Shown: positions 15,938-25,818, counted from the stretch's first letter. The stretch: 38,374 bases of DNA from JBAZOB01 sp041648895 (GCA_041648895.1 JBAZOB010000010.1:1-38374), one strand, 5' to 3'. The notes: a model not told the origin generated them from the letters alone. Numbers and translations are program-made.

Positions 15938-16654
15938 TTATTTAACTTCATTAATATCTATCTTGACGCTGGGACCCATGGATGGTGCCAGGTGAAGAGA
16001 AACAAAGAATTGACCTTTGGTTTTAGCTGGTTTAACTTTTTTGACCGCGTCAATAACTGCTTGAAGATTCTCGGTAATTTGATTGGCATCAAACGAAACT
16101 CGGCCAATGCCGGCGTGAACAATGCCAAAACTATCGGCTTTAAATTGTTCCATTCCTTTGGCAAAAGCTTGAACTGCTTTGACTACATCGGGACTAATTG
16201 TGCCAGCTTTGGGGTTGGGCATCAGACCTTTGGTGCCAAGAATTTTTCCTAATTTACCCACTTCCGGCATCATTTGGGGATGAGCAATAGCAATATCAAA
16301 ATCCAGCCAGCCTGATTCGATTTTAGTAATCAAATCCTTATTACCAGCCTCAATGGCACCGGCTTTTTTAGCTTCAGTAGCCAATTTATCATCGGCAAAA
16401 ACAATAATTCTTTTGGTTTTGCCACTGCCATGGGGTAACGAAACTGTGCCTCGCACAGAATCTTTAGAGGTATCAAAATTCAGGCGCAAATGGGCTTCAA
16501 TAGCACCATCAAATTTAGTCGTCGATAATTCTTTAACTAATTGACAGGCTTCGGCCATTGAATATGATTTATTTTTGTCAACTTGCGGCAATTTTTCATC
16601 ATATTTTTTACTGCGAATTTTAACAACTTTTTTTTTGGTGGCTTTTTTATTCAT
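15938..16654 (-). CDS. rplA: Ribosomal protein uL1
   Basis: The L1-stalk protein of the large subunit, which helps move deacylated tRNA and often represses its own operon. It has 238 residues, normal length; the N-terminus is very basic (NKKATKKKVVKIRSKKY). Signatures: FDGAIEAHLRLNFDTSKDSVRGTVSLPHGSGK, MMPEVGKLGKILGTKGLMPNPKAGTISPDV and FFVSLHLAPSMGPSVKID. uL1 is missing in some CPR lineages, so its presence here is informative for classification. Last gene of its operon. Confidence 0.97.
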   Translation of the reverse strand: MNKKATKKKVVKIRSKKYDEKLPQVDKNKSYSMAEACQLVKELSTTKFDGAIEAHLRLNFDTSKDSVRGTVSLPHGSGKTKRIIVFADDKLATEAKKAGAIEAGNKDLITKIESGWLDFDIAIAHPQMMPEVGKLGKILGTKGLMPNPKAGTISPDVVKAVQAFAKGMEQFKADSFGIVHAGIGRVSFDANQITENLQAVIDAVKKVKPAKTKGQFFVSLHLAPSMGPSVKIDINEVK

Positions 16655-16732
16655 GATAAAAATCCTGTTGTGGTTTTAACGCCAATATTTGGCTCCCACA
16701 TAATTAATAAATAAATATGGCCAAGTATCAAT

Positions 16733-17155
16733 TTACTTAGTTTCAACTCCCATGGAGCGAGCAGTGCCAGCGATAATTTTGACAGCCGCGTCGATATCAT
16801 TGGCCGATAAATCAGGTTCTTTAATTTTGGCAATTTCTTCTAGTTGTTGACGGCTTATCTTGCCAACTTTGTTCTTGTTTGGTTCACCAGAACCTTTTTT
16901 TAGTTTTATCGCTTGACGAATTAGTTCCGCTGCCGGAGGAGTTTTGAGAACTAGATCAAAAGATCGATCAGTATATATTGTAATCACGACAGGCACAATG
17001 GTGCCTCTTTGATCTTTTGTTTTCTCATTAAAAGCATTACAAAAGGCCATGAGGTCCACCCCATGTTGGCCAAGAGCGGGGCCGACCGGAGGAGAAGGAT
17101 TGGCCGCGCCACCCATAACTTGTAGTTTAACTTTAGTTTTAATTTCTTTAGCCAT
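16733..17155 (-). CDS. rplK: Ribosomal protein uL11
   Basis: Part of the GTPase-associated centre of the large subunit. The 140 residues are standard: KVKLQVMGGAANPSPPVGPALGQHGVDLMAFCNAFNEKT at the N-terminus, with the Pro-rich loop and cysteine found in L11, then FDLVLKTPPAAELIRQAIKLKKGSGEPNKNKVGKI and an IAGTARSMGVETK end. Followed by rplA after 78 bases. A period-7 inverted array lies between it and nusG. Confidence 0.97.
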   Translation of the reverse strand: MAKEIKTKVKLQVMGGAANPSPPVGPALGQHGVDLMAFCNAFNEKTKDQRGTIVPVVITIYTDRSFDLVLKTPPAAELIRQAIKLKKGSGEPNKNKVGKISRQQLEEIAKIKEPDLSANDIDAAVKIIAGTARSMGVETK

Positions 17156-17165
17156 AGTAATATAT

Positions 17166-17238
17166 ATTAGAAATTAGAAATTATGAATGAATAAATTGCC
17201 AAACTTTTTCATTCCTAATTTTTAATTTATAATTATAT
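17166..17238. repeat. Inverted pair of period-7 arrays between nusG and rplK
   Basis: Left arm heptads (attag)-aaattag-aaattat-gaatgaa; right arm ttcattc-ctaattt-ttaattt-ataatta. The 25-base arms are complementary at 22 positions around an 18-base loop, so the transcript can form a long AU hairpin just past the nusG stop, which the right arm overlaps. No uridine tract of terminator type follows. Confidence 0.65.
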
Positions 17239-17856
17239 TTTTCTTATTTGTAAGGCATCTAATTCGACGGGGGTTTCGCGGCCAAACATGGATACTAAAA
17301 CTTTAATCTTGCCTCTAATTTTATCGATTTCTGAGATTACCCCATCAAAATCCTTAAACGGGCCGTCGATAATTTTAACTCCGTCACCGATATTGAAATC
17401 GATTTTATATTCTGGTTCCTGGATGCCCATTCGTTTTTGGATATTTTTGATCTCATCATCCGACAATGGTGTTGGTTTGCTACCAAAACCAATAAATCCG
17501 GTAACACTAGGAGTATTACGAACAACATACCATGAGTCTTCATCGAGCATCATTTGAACCAGAACATACCCAGGGAATATCTTTTTTTCCACGATCTTCT
17601 TTTTGCCGTTCTTAATTTCGACTTTTTTCTCTTTGGGGACAATAACATCAAAAATGCGTTCCGACATATCCATACTTTCAATTCGCTGCATGAGAGCTTG
17701 TCTGACATGATCTTCGTAGCCGGAATATGTATTAATCACATACCATTGGCTGGTTTGACTGGCGGCCGGGTCAAGTTCGATTTTATCGGCCGGATCATTT
17801 GCTGACGCATCATTGATAGGATTTATTTTGTTACTCGATGTCTGATCAGAATCCAT
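17233..17856 (-). CDS. nusG: Transcription elongation/termination factor NusG
   Basis: Binds RNA polymerase to suppress pausing and link it to Rho or the ribosome. The 207 residues comprise an acidic, poorly conserved N-terminal tail (about 1-35), an NGN domain (SQWYVINTYSGYEDHVRQAL, then KKIFPGYVLVQMMLDEDSWYVVRNTPSVTGFIG) and a C-terminal KOW domain (GDGVKIIDGPFKDFDGVISEID, VLVSMFGRETPVELDALQI). The tail is longer than usual. It starts two bases after the secE stop, the standard pairing. Confidence 0.97.
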   Translation of the reverse strand: MDSDQTSSNKINPINDASANDPADKIELDPAASQTSQWYVINTYSGYEDHVRQALMQRIESMDMSERIFDVIVPKEKKVEIKNGKKKIVEKKIFPGYVLVQMMLDEDSWYVVRNTPSVTGFIGFGSKPTPLSDDEIKNIQKRMGIQEPEYKIDFNIGDGVKIIDGPFKDFDGVISEIDKIRGKIKVLVSMFGRETPVELDALQIRKI

Positions 17857-17858
17857 AA

Positions 17859-18050
17859 TTAAGATATGAGAAATTTTTGGATAAGATAACTAAGACCATA
17901 ATCAATTAATCCAATATACACCGCCACCACAATCGTGGCAGTCAATACAATAAAAGTGGTGTTGAGCGTCATGGATCTGGAAGGCCAGCTTATTTTTTTG
18001 ATTTCTTCTTTGACACTAACAAAGAAATCAGCAATAGAGTTTTTTTTCAT
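17859..18050 (-). CDS. secE: Preprotein translocase subunit SecE
   Basis: A 63-residue single-pass subunit of the SecYEG channel. It has the short bacterial form: an amphipathic helix with FFVSVKEEIKKISWPSRSMT (the conserved W-P turn) and one membrane segment (about 30-55). Its ATG overlaps the rplU stop by four bases (ATGA), and nusG follows at once, so rplU, secE and nusG are translationally linked. Confidence 0.95.
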   Translation of the reverse strand: MKKNSIADFFVSVKEEIKKISWPSRSMTLNTTFIVLTATIVVAVYIGLIDYGLSYLIQKFLIS

Positions 18051-18355
18051 AATGTAATTGATTTTATTTGCAGAGTAGTCATTTGGTCTCGATGCCCAAT
18101 TTTTCGACGGTATTTAGTCTTTGATTTATATTTATAAATATGTAATTTTTTGCCCTGATTGTTACCAATAATATTGGCAGTGACTTTGGCCTTGGTTAGC
18201 GCTGGTGTACCAATTTCAACTTTTTTATCATCAAAAACAGCTAATGTTTCCAGTGATATTTCTTTACTAGTTTGATCATCAACTTTGGCTACTTTGATAA
18301 TATCATTTTCTTTAACAACATATTGTTTGCCGCTTTGTCTTATGATTGCTTGCAT
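18047..18355 (-). CDS. rplU: Ribosomal protein bL21
   Basis: A 102-residue large-subunit protein. MQAIIRQSGKQYVVKENDIIKV opens as in all bL21 proteins, and the C-terminal KKLHIYKYKSKTKYRRKIGHRDQMTTLQI is the basic rRNA-binding end. I start at the ATG at 18355; a longer in-frame reading to 18406 adds a hydrophobic tail not seen in the family. bL21 is normally paired with rpmA; here it heads the secE-nusG-rplK-rplA operon and no rpmA is present, an unusual order. Confidence 0.94.
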   Translation of the reverse strand: MQAIIRQSGKQYVVKENDIIKVAKVDDQTSKEISLETLAVFDDKKVEIGTPALTKAKVTANIIGNNQGKKLHIYKYKSKTKYRRKIGHRDQMTTLQIKSITL

Positions 18356-18371
18356 TGATATAAAAATTAAT

Positions 18372-18418
18372 ATTTTTTTAAAAAAACTTAAATAGCAAAT
18401 AATCAATATTTGCTATTT
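18372..18418 (-). terminator. Hairpin plus T-tract upstream of rplU
   Basis: aaatagcaaata and tatttgctattt form a 12-bp stem with a five-base loop (18390-18418), followed on the minus strand by AAG and seven T. Either a second terminator for the 18479 gene or an attenuator in the rplU leader; its upstream arm overlaps the predicted -10 region. Confidence 0.6.
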
Positions 18419-18446
18419 AATACGATAACACAAAACTATTAGTCAA
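18417..18446 (-). promoter_or_regulatory. Promoter for rplU-secE-nusG-rplK-rplA
   Basis: Minus-strand TTGACT (18446-18441), 18 bases, TATTAA (18422-18417). It lies between the terminator of the 18479 gene and rplU, the right place to drive the operon. Confidence 0.55.
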
Positions 18447-18451
18447 TTCAA

Positions 18452-18481
18452 TTAAAAAATGAAAATAACATGTTATTTTCA
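18452..18481 (-). terminator. Terminator overlapping the stop of the 18479 gene
   Basis: A 22-base perfect palindrome with half-site tgaaaataaca, followed on the minus strand by TTTTTT. The TGA stop (18481-18479) forms the first bases of the stem, so translation termination and hairpin formation may interfere. Confidence 0.8.
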
Positions 18482-19177
18482 TTTTTTAAAAGAGGACCGA
18501 TAAGAATAATTAATTAATTGCTCTTCTTCTCTAAATTTTTGGTAGACGGCAAAGGGTACATCAGGTATCCGGATTGTATTTAATCCTAAGGCTTGGGCTT
18601 TCTTTGACTCTAATTCGTCTTTATTCTGTCCATATTGAAGGATGTCAGTAATAGTGAGTGATTTTTGGCGCAGAGGTGATTCTTGATTATTGATAATTAT
18701 TCCACCCAACATTAATTTTTTAATAATATTTGGTTTGTGAAGAGTGTGCGCCAGAATTCCGTTAAATTCAATAATATAGCCTAGCGGTAAGATTGATTCA
18801 AAATCTTCATATTTTTGAGAAATCATGTCCACGGTTACTTTTTCTCTTCCTTGTCCAAAATCAAAGACAAACCCAAGGTGGGTGTGCCAAGGAGAAACAT
18901 GTTTAATCTTAAGGTCACCTTGGCTGTGAGTATTGGCTTTATGGACAACTTCATTGATTTTTTGCTGACCCGAGAAACAAGGATCAAGCATGACTATTTT
19001 TTTGGCTTGTAAAATCAACGGGAATTCCAAATCAACATCAGAGCCAATGTATAATGCCGGATAGTCAGATATATTACTGTCTTTAAAATACTCATTCAGG
19101 GCCAAACCGATTTTTAATTTATGATAGGTATGATCAAGATTTTGAGAGTATGAATTATTGTAATTGGTTGTTATCAT
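18479..19177 (-). CDS. Unknown protein, possible Rossmann/methyltransferase-like fold
   Basis: A 232-residue soluble protein, not recognised. PALYIGSDVDLEFPLILQAKKIVMLDPCF (about 40-70) looks like strand-loop-helix-strand ending in an acidic residue, as in the first half of methyltransferase folds, but a Gly-rich motif I is not clear. Further on are HVSPWHTHLGFVFDFG and IIEFNGILAHTLHKPNIIKKLMLGGIIINN. No membrane segment. The start overlaps the 19155 gene by 23 bases, so the two are one operon. Function unknown. Confidence 0.7.
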   Translation of the reverse strand: MITTNYNNSYSQNLDHTYHKLKIGLALNEYFKDSNISDYPALYIGSDVDLEFPLILQAKKIVMLDPCFSGQQKINEVVHKANTHSQGDLKIKHVSPWHTHLGFVFDFGQGREKVTVDMISQKYEDFESILPLGYIIEFNGILAHTLHKPNIIKKLMLGGIIINNQESPLRQKSLTITDILQYGQNKDELESKKAQALGLNTIRIPDVPFAVYQKFREEEQLINYSYRSSFKK

Positions 19178-19484
19178 GTTTATTTTCGTAATTAATGTCT
19201 GGTGACTGGGTACCTAAATATTTAGCCAAAGTTAGCATTTGAGGATTAAATACTTGAAGCATTAATTTTAGATATGTAAGTTCAAATTTGCTTAATAATT
19301 TACGAAAATTATGGTCGCCACTTATTGATTCATGCACTTCATTTATTGACGAGGGAGTATTGATAGTAATGCTTTGCTCAGGATTAATATTTTTTAATTG
19401 CTCAGGTAACTTGATTGCTTCCTTATAATTATTTGATGTCTCGCCAGACAAGATCAGTTCCTGGTTTTCAATTAATTTATTCAT
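19155..19484 (-). CDS. Unknown protein, 109 residues
   Basis: A polar, mainly helical-looking protein with many Asn, Glu and Ile and no membrane segment or known motif. ATG at 19484 with a good promoter 32 bases upstream. Its end overlaps the 18479 gene, so they probably work together. Gene reality is supported by the promoter, the overlap and the shared terminator. Confidence 0.6.
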   Translation of the reverse strand: MNKLIENQELILSGETSNNYKEAIKLPEQLKNINPEQSITINTPSSINEVHESISGDHNFRKLLSKFELTYLKLMLQVFNPQMLTLAKYLGTQSPDINYENKHDNNQLQ

Positions 19485-19515
19485 GATAGAAATATGAATG
19501 CGTTAAATAGTTGTT

Positions 19516-19544
19516 ATGGTAACATTAATATACCCTGATGTCAA
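19516..19544 (-). promoter_or_regulatory. Promoter for the two unknown genes
   Basis: Minus-strand consensus TTGACA (19544-19539), 17 bases, TACCAT (19521-19516). Predicted start near 19509, 25 bases before the ATG. Confidence 0.6.
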
Positions 19545-19561
19545 GGTTTGGGGTGGGTGTA

Positions 19562-19633
19562 AATAATCTCTTTATTTCATTGGCACAATATTGTCTAAAA
19601 TTTACGTGCCGCTAGAATTCGGGAGAGATTATT
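19562..19633 (-). other. Bipartite stem-loop between the ATPase and the next operon
   Basis: A 10-bp perfect outer stem (aataatctct with agagattatt) encloses an asymmetric internal loop (10 and 13 bases) and an inner ggcac/gtgcc stem with a 19-base loop. It sits in the ATPase 3' untranslated region. No uridine tract, so it is not a classic terminator. It could be a structured RNA, a protein site or a degraded mobile repeat. Confidence 0.4.
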
Positions 19634-19654
19634 ATATTAATATGGACAATTTTT

Positions 19655-22366
19655 TTACGCAAGACTTTTTTTTCTTGACTCAATGGTCCTTTCTATCATT
19701 TTATGAATTTCAACTACTACCAAAAGAGAAAATGAAAGCAAAATAATCAGAAATAAATCATACATATTTAATGGAATGGTGTGAAATATATTATTAAGCG
19801 GCGGCAAGTAGACAACAATCATTTGCAATATTATTGATATCAGTACGCCATAGATAATAAATTGGTTCTGCCATATATTTACTTTTAACGTGGGTGTAGT
19901 AATTGACCGGCTGGAATATACACCAAAAATAGAGAAAAATCCCATCAGAACGAATGTAATTGTTCGAGCATAGTCAAGATTGGTTTTGGTTAAATAATAC
20001 CAAAATGCCAAAAAAGAAATGAGGGCCATGTATATTCCGATCAACAATATTCGCCTAATCATGAGGGGATCAATGAATCTTTCCTGAGAAGAGCGAGGTG
20101 GCTTGTTCATGATATTGTTTTCTCCGGGTTCAAACACTAAAGCTTCGTCTATTACTCCATCAGTGACAAGATTCATCCATAGAATTTGGGTCGGTATTAG
20201 AGGCAATGGAAAACGGAATACAATAGATAAGAAAATAACGCCAATTTCCCCCAAGTTATGTCCTAATAAATAGATAACAGTTTTCTTTATATTGTCATAT
20301 ATAATTCGGCCCTGTTTAATAGTTTCGACGATGCGGTAAAAATCATTTTCTAGCAGAATTATTTCTGCTGCTTCTTTGGCGACATCAGTGCCAGTTCCCA
20401 TCGAAATACCAATATCGGCTTTTTTGAGAGCGGGAGCGTCGTTGATTCCATCTCCAGTCATGGCCACAACATGACCTTTATTTTGCCAGAATTCAATTAT
20501 TTTTAGTTTTTGTTCAGGTAAAACTCGGGCGTAGATAATAATTTCTTCAGCTTTTCGAATAAAGTCTTGTTCGCTGATGTCTGATAATTCTCTCCCGGTA
20601 ATGACATTTTTTTCTTCAATTTTTAACCCCAATGATTTGGCAATATTAATGGCCGTGTTAGGATGATCGCCAGTAATGATAAGCACTTTTAGCCCGGCTT
20701 TTTTGGCTAGTTTTAACGATTCAGCCGCCGTATGACGGATCGGGTCAACCATGGCGACCAGGCCAGCATAGATTAATCCATACTTAAGGTTAGTTTCATT
20801 TAGTTGATACTCACCTTGGGTGGGGATTTCCTTATAGGCAATCGATAATAATCGATATGATTTATTGGCTAATTCGTTTGCTTTATTAATTAGATCTTTT
20901 TTTTCTTTATTATTTAATTTTACAGTTTTGTCACCGCGAGTTTGATAAGAACATTTTTCCAATAAGACTTCAGGTGAACCTTTGAGAAAGATATATTTTT
21001 TATCACTTGATTGGCAATAATTTATCGTCGCCATATAATTTGTTTCTGAGCGAAAGGCAATGGTTTGCTCGCGGGTACATTTTTCATTTAGTTCATCAGG
21101 GCCAAGTTCAGCTTTGGCCGCCGCCGCCACCAAAGCGGCTTCAGTGGGGTCACCAAGCGCGATCCAAGTTTCGTCTTTATTTTTTTTAATTGAGCTATCA
21201 TTACATAACGCGCCAGCAGTTAATAATAATTCTAAATGCGGAAAATCGATTGGCTTTATTTTTTTTCCATCTAAAATAAAATTGCCGGTGGGAGAATAAT
21301 CTTGGGTATCAATTTCAAATTCTTGATCATCGGGAAATACAATCTTTTTTACCGATAATTTGTTTTCAGTCAGTGTACCAGTTTTATCCATGCCAATAAT
21401 ACTTGTACTGCCCAGGGTTTCGACGGCTGGTAAATGCTTTACAATAACTTTTTTTTTGGCCAATCGGGCGACTCCCACCACTAAGGCAATAGCCACAATA
21501 ATCGGAAAGCTTTCCGGGATGGCTGAGACGCTAATGCTGGTGGCTAATAAAAATACATCAACAATGTTTTTGCCTATGAATAGGCTGATCAGCGAAAAAA
21601 TAATGGCGGCTGAGATTACAATCAAAGCAATGAATTTGCTAAATTCAGCTAATTTTTTTTGTAAAGGTGTCTTATTCTTCTTAATCGCCTGGAGCTGAAT
21701 GGAAATTTTACCAAATTCAGTCTGCCGTCCGGTAGTGGTGACGACGGCGATGGCAGAACCATTAGAGGCAAATGTGCCTTGAAATATCATATTCGAGCGA
21801 CCCATGATGGGCGTATCAACATCAACAGGTTCAACTTTTTTTTCTACCAAAGCCGATTCTCCAGTTAAAACAGCTTCATTGACTGAGAAATATTCAGTGG
21901 AAATTACTCTGGCGTCAGCGGGAATTTTTTCACCAATATTAACCTCGATGATATCACCAGGCACTAATTCATCGGAAATAATGTGAATGAGCTTACCATC
22001 ACGCACTACTTTGGCCTTGGTTTGAGATATTTTGATTAGTTTTTCAACAATTTTTTCTGAACGATATTCTTCAATAAAACCGATTACTAGCTCAAAAATT
22101 ATTACAACGGCAATAATGTAGAAATCTTGATAATGATAAGTTATTAACGTTATAGCCGCGCCAATAATTAGGATCATGATCAGGGGATCAAGTATTTGGG
22201 CTAAAACAATATCTTTAATGCTAATTGGTTTTTCATGGGGTAACAAATTGGCACCATATTTAGCCAACCTATTTATTGCTTCTTTGCTGGATAAACCATT
22301 TTTGAGTGAGGTGTTCAGTTTTTCTATGGTTTTTTCAGCTCCCAATGTATAATAATTCATTTGCAA
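19655..22366 (-). CDS. P-type cation ATPase, SERCA-like (probable Ca2+ transport)
   Basis: A 903-residue membrane pump of full P2-type length. Order: actuator domain with VLTGESALVEKK; phosphorylation site MDKTGTLTEN (Asp near 326); nucleotide domain with LKGSPEVLLEKC; hinge MTGDGINDAPALK (near 633); a ten-helix membrane part. Ion-site residues resemble SERCA: IPESFP in helix 4 (Glu kept), HNLGE in helix 5 (Asn and Glu kept) and NLVTD in helix 6 (Asn, Thr, Asp kept). This points to Ca2+ export rather than Na+/K+ exchange, though Mn2+ or another ion is possible. Monocistronic, divergent from the 22448 gene. Confidence 0.9.
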   Translation of the reverse strand: MQMNYYTLGAEKTIEKLNTSLKNGLSSKEAINRLAKYGANLLPHEKPISIKDIVLAQILDPLIMILIIGAAITLITYHYQDFYIIAVVIIFELVIGFIEEYRSEKIVEKLIKISQTKAKVVRDGKLIHIISDELVPGDIIEVNIGEKIPADARVISTEYFSVNEAVLTGESALVEKKVEPVDVDTPIMGRSNMIFQGTFASNGSAIAVVTTTGRQTEFGKISIQLQAIKKNKTPLQKKLAEFSKFIALIVISAAIIFSLISLFIGKNIVDVFLLATSISVSAIPESFPIIVAIALVVGVARLAKKKVIVKHLPAVETLGSTSIIGMDKTGTLTENKLSVKKIVFPDDQEFEIDTQDYSPTGNFILDGKKIKPIDFPHLELLLTAGALCNDSSIKKNKDETWIALGDPTEAALVAAAAKAELGPDELNEKCTREQTIAFRSETNYMATINYCQSSDKKYIFLKGSPEVLLEKCSYQTRGDKTVKLNNKEKKDLINKANELANKSYRLLSIAYKEIPTQGEYQLNETNLKYGLIYAGLVAMVDPIRHTAAESLKLAKKAGLKVLIITGDHPNTAINIAKSLGLKIEEKNVITGRELSDISEQDFIRKAEEIIIYARVLPEQKLKIIEFWQNKGHVVAMTGDGINDAPALKKADIGISMGTGTDVAKEAAEIILLENDFYRIVETIKQGRIIYDNIKKTVIYLLGHNLGEIGVIFLSIVFRFPLPLIPTQILWMNLVTDGVIDEALVFEPGENNIMNKPPRSSQERFIDPLMIRRILLIGIYMALISFLAFWYYLTKTNLDYARTITFVLMGFFSIFGVYSSRSITTPTLKVNIWQNQFIIYGVLISIILQMIVVYLPPLNNIFHTIPLNMYDLFLIILLSFSLLVVVEIHKMIERTIESRKKSLA

Positions 22367-22398
22367 AAATGTTAATTTATTGGTATAAAGTGGATATT

Positions 22399-22427
22399 GT
22401 AAACATATTGTTTACTTATTTTATAAT
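22399..22427. promoter_or_regulatory. 17-base inverted repeat and -10 box between divergent genes
   Basis: GTAAACA-TAT-TGTTTAC (22399-22415) is a perfect inverted repeat in the 81-base gap between the ATPase and the 22448 gene. A plus-strand TATAAT follows at 22422-22427, so a bound regulator would cover the -35 and spacer of that promoter. It looks like a dimeric repressor or activator site; the regulator is not visible in the window. Confidence 0.5.
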
Positions 22428-22447
22428 ATCATTTTCTCGAGAGTAAG

Positions 22448-23809
22448 ATGAGCACTAATGTGATGACAAAATCAAAGAACAATAAATACCGATCAGAATC
22501 GGCTTTATTGTCTATTCATCCTATTGACATTGATTTACAGAAAAGATATTTCCACAGCATCAAGAATATGACAGTATTCAAATATAAATCAACAGATGGA
22601 AATTGGGATGATTTTTTTCTTAAAGTCAACCATGATTTAGCTATAGCATATAATGTAACCAATTTGATCGCACTGCAAAGAGGAGAGGATATTCATGAAC
22701 TGAATACAGACAATATTAATGGTGATATATATGGACTAGACGACAATGAAAAATTGGAAATAAATGCACTCAATGCTGTTCTTATTAATGACAAAAAAGA
22801 TGCCTATACAGTTTTTTGTAAGTACTTGGAAAATAATTTTATATCAAAATCTGGGGAAGAAATTACCATAGAAAGTAATTTTTATACGAATGGGCTGCAC
22901 ACAACATTTGATATTCCCCCTGTTAACTCTTCCATTCCGACACCCCTTCCTCGCAGAAAGAGGACAAAAACTGGTTTTAGACCAGATATTGTTAACGAAA
23001 TAACTAAATTGAATTATAAAATTGATAGTGGAGAAATAAAACAAAAACGGTCAAATAAAAGAAAGACCGGCGAATTAGATCCGAAAGTGGTGCTCAAAGA
23101 AATAAATAGAAATAAGGAAATATATAAAATTCGTGATGTAATTTTTAATAAAAGAGAGAAAATTAATCCTAAATCATACTGGCAAAAAGTGTTGGGTCCA
23201 AGTATAAAATCAGTTAAAGAAGAAAAAGCTTTTCCAGATAACAAGATGATATTCAATCAAAGCCATGCTGATATTATTAATTATTTCAATGATTCCCCCG
23301 TGGTTAAATTTCGTTTTTTCGATCAAAAAAATAACAAATATATTTTTCTCGATGGAAATGACGCTGTAGAAAGATTGAATGCCGGCCTGAATAATATTGA
23401 TGATAAGAAAGTAATGGAATATGAAACGATGAATCAGATAGATAAATTGTCAAGCGTCATCAGATTTAATAATCAATTGAGGCAAGATTTATTTGGGACT
23501 TTTGCTGACGATAAATATTTGAATAGCGATACTGCCTTCGGATATTTGTCAAAGAATGGACAAAGGGAAATCGCCAGTTTTTTGAGTAAATATATGGAAA
23601 GTCATATTCAGTCTGATTATGTTGAAAAAGAGATTCTTTTTGAAAAATATGATGTAATTAAGAATAGGGTGATAAATAATATTTCGGCTAACAATAACGG
23701 TTTTTTGGTAAAGCAAGTCAATATTGTCAAAAATATAGCGACCGAAGTCGGAAATAAAATTAAAAATACTGGTAAGAAGATTTGGGGATGGTTTAGTGGG
23801 AAAAAATAG
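22448..23809 (+). CDS. Unknown 453-residue protein
   Basis: Not recognised. A soluble, charged protein with very high Asn, Lys and Ile. A basic stretch with RRKRTKTG lies near 170 and another, KQKRSNKRKTG, near 200. The C-terminus, after a long helical region, is a short basic amphipathic tail ending KKIWGWFSGKK that could touch membranes or nucleic acid. It has its own TATAAT and ends 55 bases before tRNA-Ile. Codon use is more A-rich than the neighbouring translation genes, so it may be lineage-specific. Function unknown. Confidence 0.75.
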   Translation: MSTNVMTKSKNNKYRSESALLSIHPIDIDLQKRYFHSIKNMTVFKYKSTDGNWDDFFLKVNHDLAIAYNVTNLIALQRGEDIHELNTDNINGDIYGLDDNEKLEINALNAVLINDKKDAYTVFCKYLENNFISKSGEEITIESNFYTNGLHTTFDIPPVNSSIPTPLPRRKRTKTGFRPDIVNEITKLNYKIDSGEIKQKRSNKRKTGELDPKVVLKEINRNKEIYKIRDVIFNKREKINPKSYWQKVLGPSIKSVKEEKAFPDNKMIFNQSHADIINYFNDSPVVKFRFFDQKNNKYIFLDGNDAVERLNAGLNNIDDKKVMEYETMNQIDKLSSVIRFNNQLRQDLFGTFADDKYLNSDTAFGYLSKNGQREIASFLSKYMESHIQSDYVEKEILFEKYDVIKNRVINNISANNNGFLVKQVNIVKNIATEVGNKIKNTGKKIWGWFSGKK

Positions 23810-23864
23810 AATTTGCTCTGTCCGATAATAGATGTTACTTTATTAATGTACTAAATTTTTGTTT

Positions 23865-23938
23865 GGGCGCGTAGCTCAGGTGGTTAGAGCGCGTCACTGA
23901 TAATGACGAGGTCGGAGGTTCGAGTCCTCCCGCGCCCA
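23865..23938 (+). tRNA. tRNA-Ile(GAU)
   Basis: A 74-base cloverleaf: GGGCGCGTAGCTCAGGTGG start, anticodon arm around CACTGATAATG giving GAU, T arm GGAGGTTCGAGTCCTCC, acceptor end CGCGCCC plus discriminator A. No encoded CCA. It lies just past the 16S 3' end but on the opposite strand, unlike the usual 16S-tRNA-Ile-23S order. Confidence 0.97.
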
Positions 23939-23960
23939 TTTATATTTTATATCGAAGACT

Positions 23961-23993
23961 AAAAAAATAACCCTTTGCTAGGGTTATTTTTTT
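23961..23993. terminator. Bidirectional terminator between tRNA-Ile and 16S
   Basis: aaaataaccct and agggttatttt form an 11-bp stem around ttgct, with T runs on both strands. It ends the plus-strand tRNA-Ile transcript and can stop the minus-strand 16S transcript. Confidence 0.85.
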
Positions 23994-24086
23994 ATTAACA
24001 ACAATTAATCGACAAGAAGAAATACTTATCTTTTATTTAGAAATAATAAATATTTCTAATCCGACCTTAGAGAATTTATTTTTGAA

Positions 24087-24161
24087 GACCGCAGTGTTAA
24101 AGGCTAGAAATCAGAAAACGAAAATGGTAAACCGATCACTAGTCTTTAACAATGCAGCCTC
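24087..24161 (-). other. Imperfect inverted repeat in the 16S 3' flank
   Basis: gaccgcagtgttaaaggctag (24087-24107) and ctagtctttaacaatgcagc (24139-24158) pair over about 20 positions with few mismatches around a 31-base loop. It starts 20 bases past the 16S 3' end. Probably a structured 3' flank used in 16S maturation or protecting the precursor end. Confidence 0.5.
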
Positions 24162-24180
24162 CAAAAAATAATAATTCCTA

Positions 24181-25657
<1,477 letters not shown>

Positions 25658-25781
25658 AGAGTTTATAGTTTACAAACTAAACTAAAAAAACGAAATGATA
25701 TAAACAAAAGAAAAGACAAGTATATTTATCTTCTTGTCAATTAAATGCTGTTAAGTTGCAAAAACAAAAGCTTACTAATAT

Positions 25782-25810
25782 ATTTTATACAACAGTTTTT
25801 GAGATGTCAA
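25782..25810 (-). promoter_or_regulatory. 16S promoter
   Basis: Minus-strand TTGACA (25810-25805), 17 bases, TAAAAT (25787-25782). Predicted start near 25775 gives a leader of about 118 bases, containing a GACAAG/CTTGTC inverted pair. Confidence 0.75.
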
Positions 25811-25818
25811 ATATAAAT

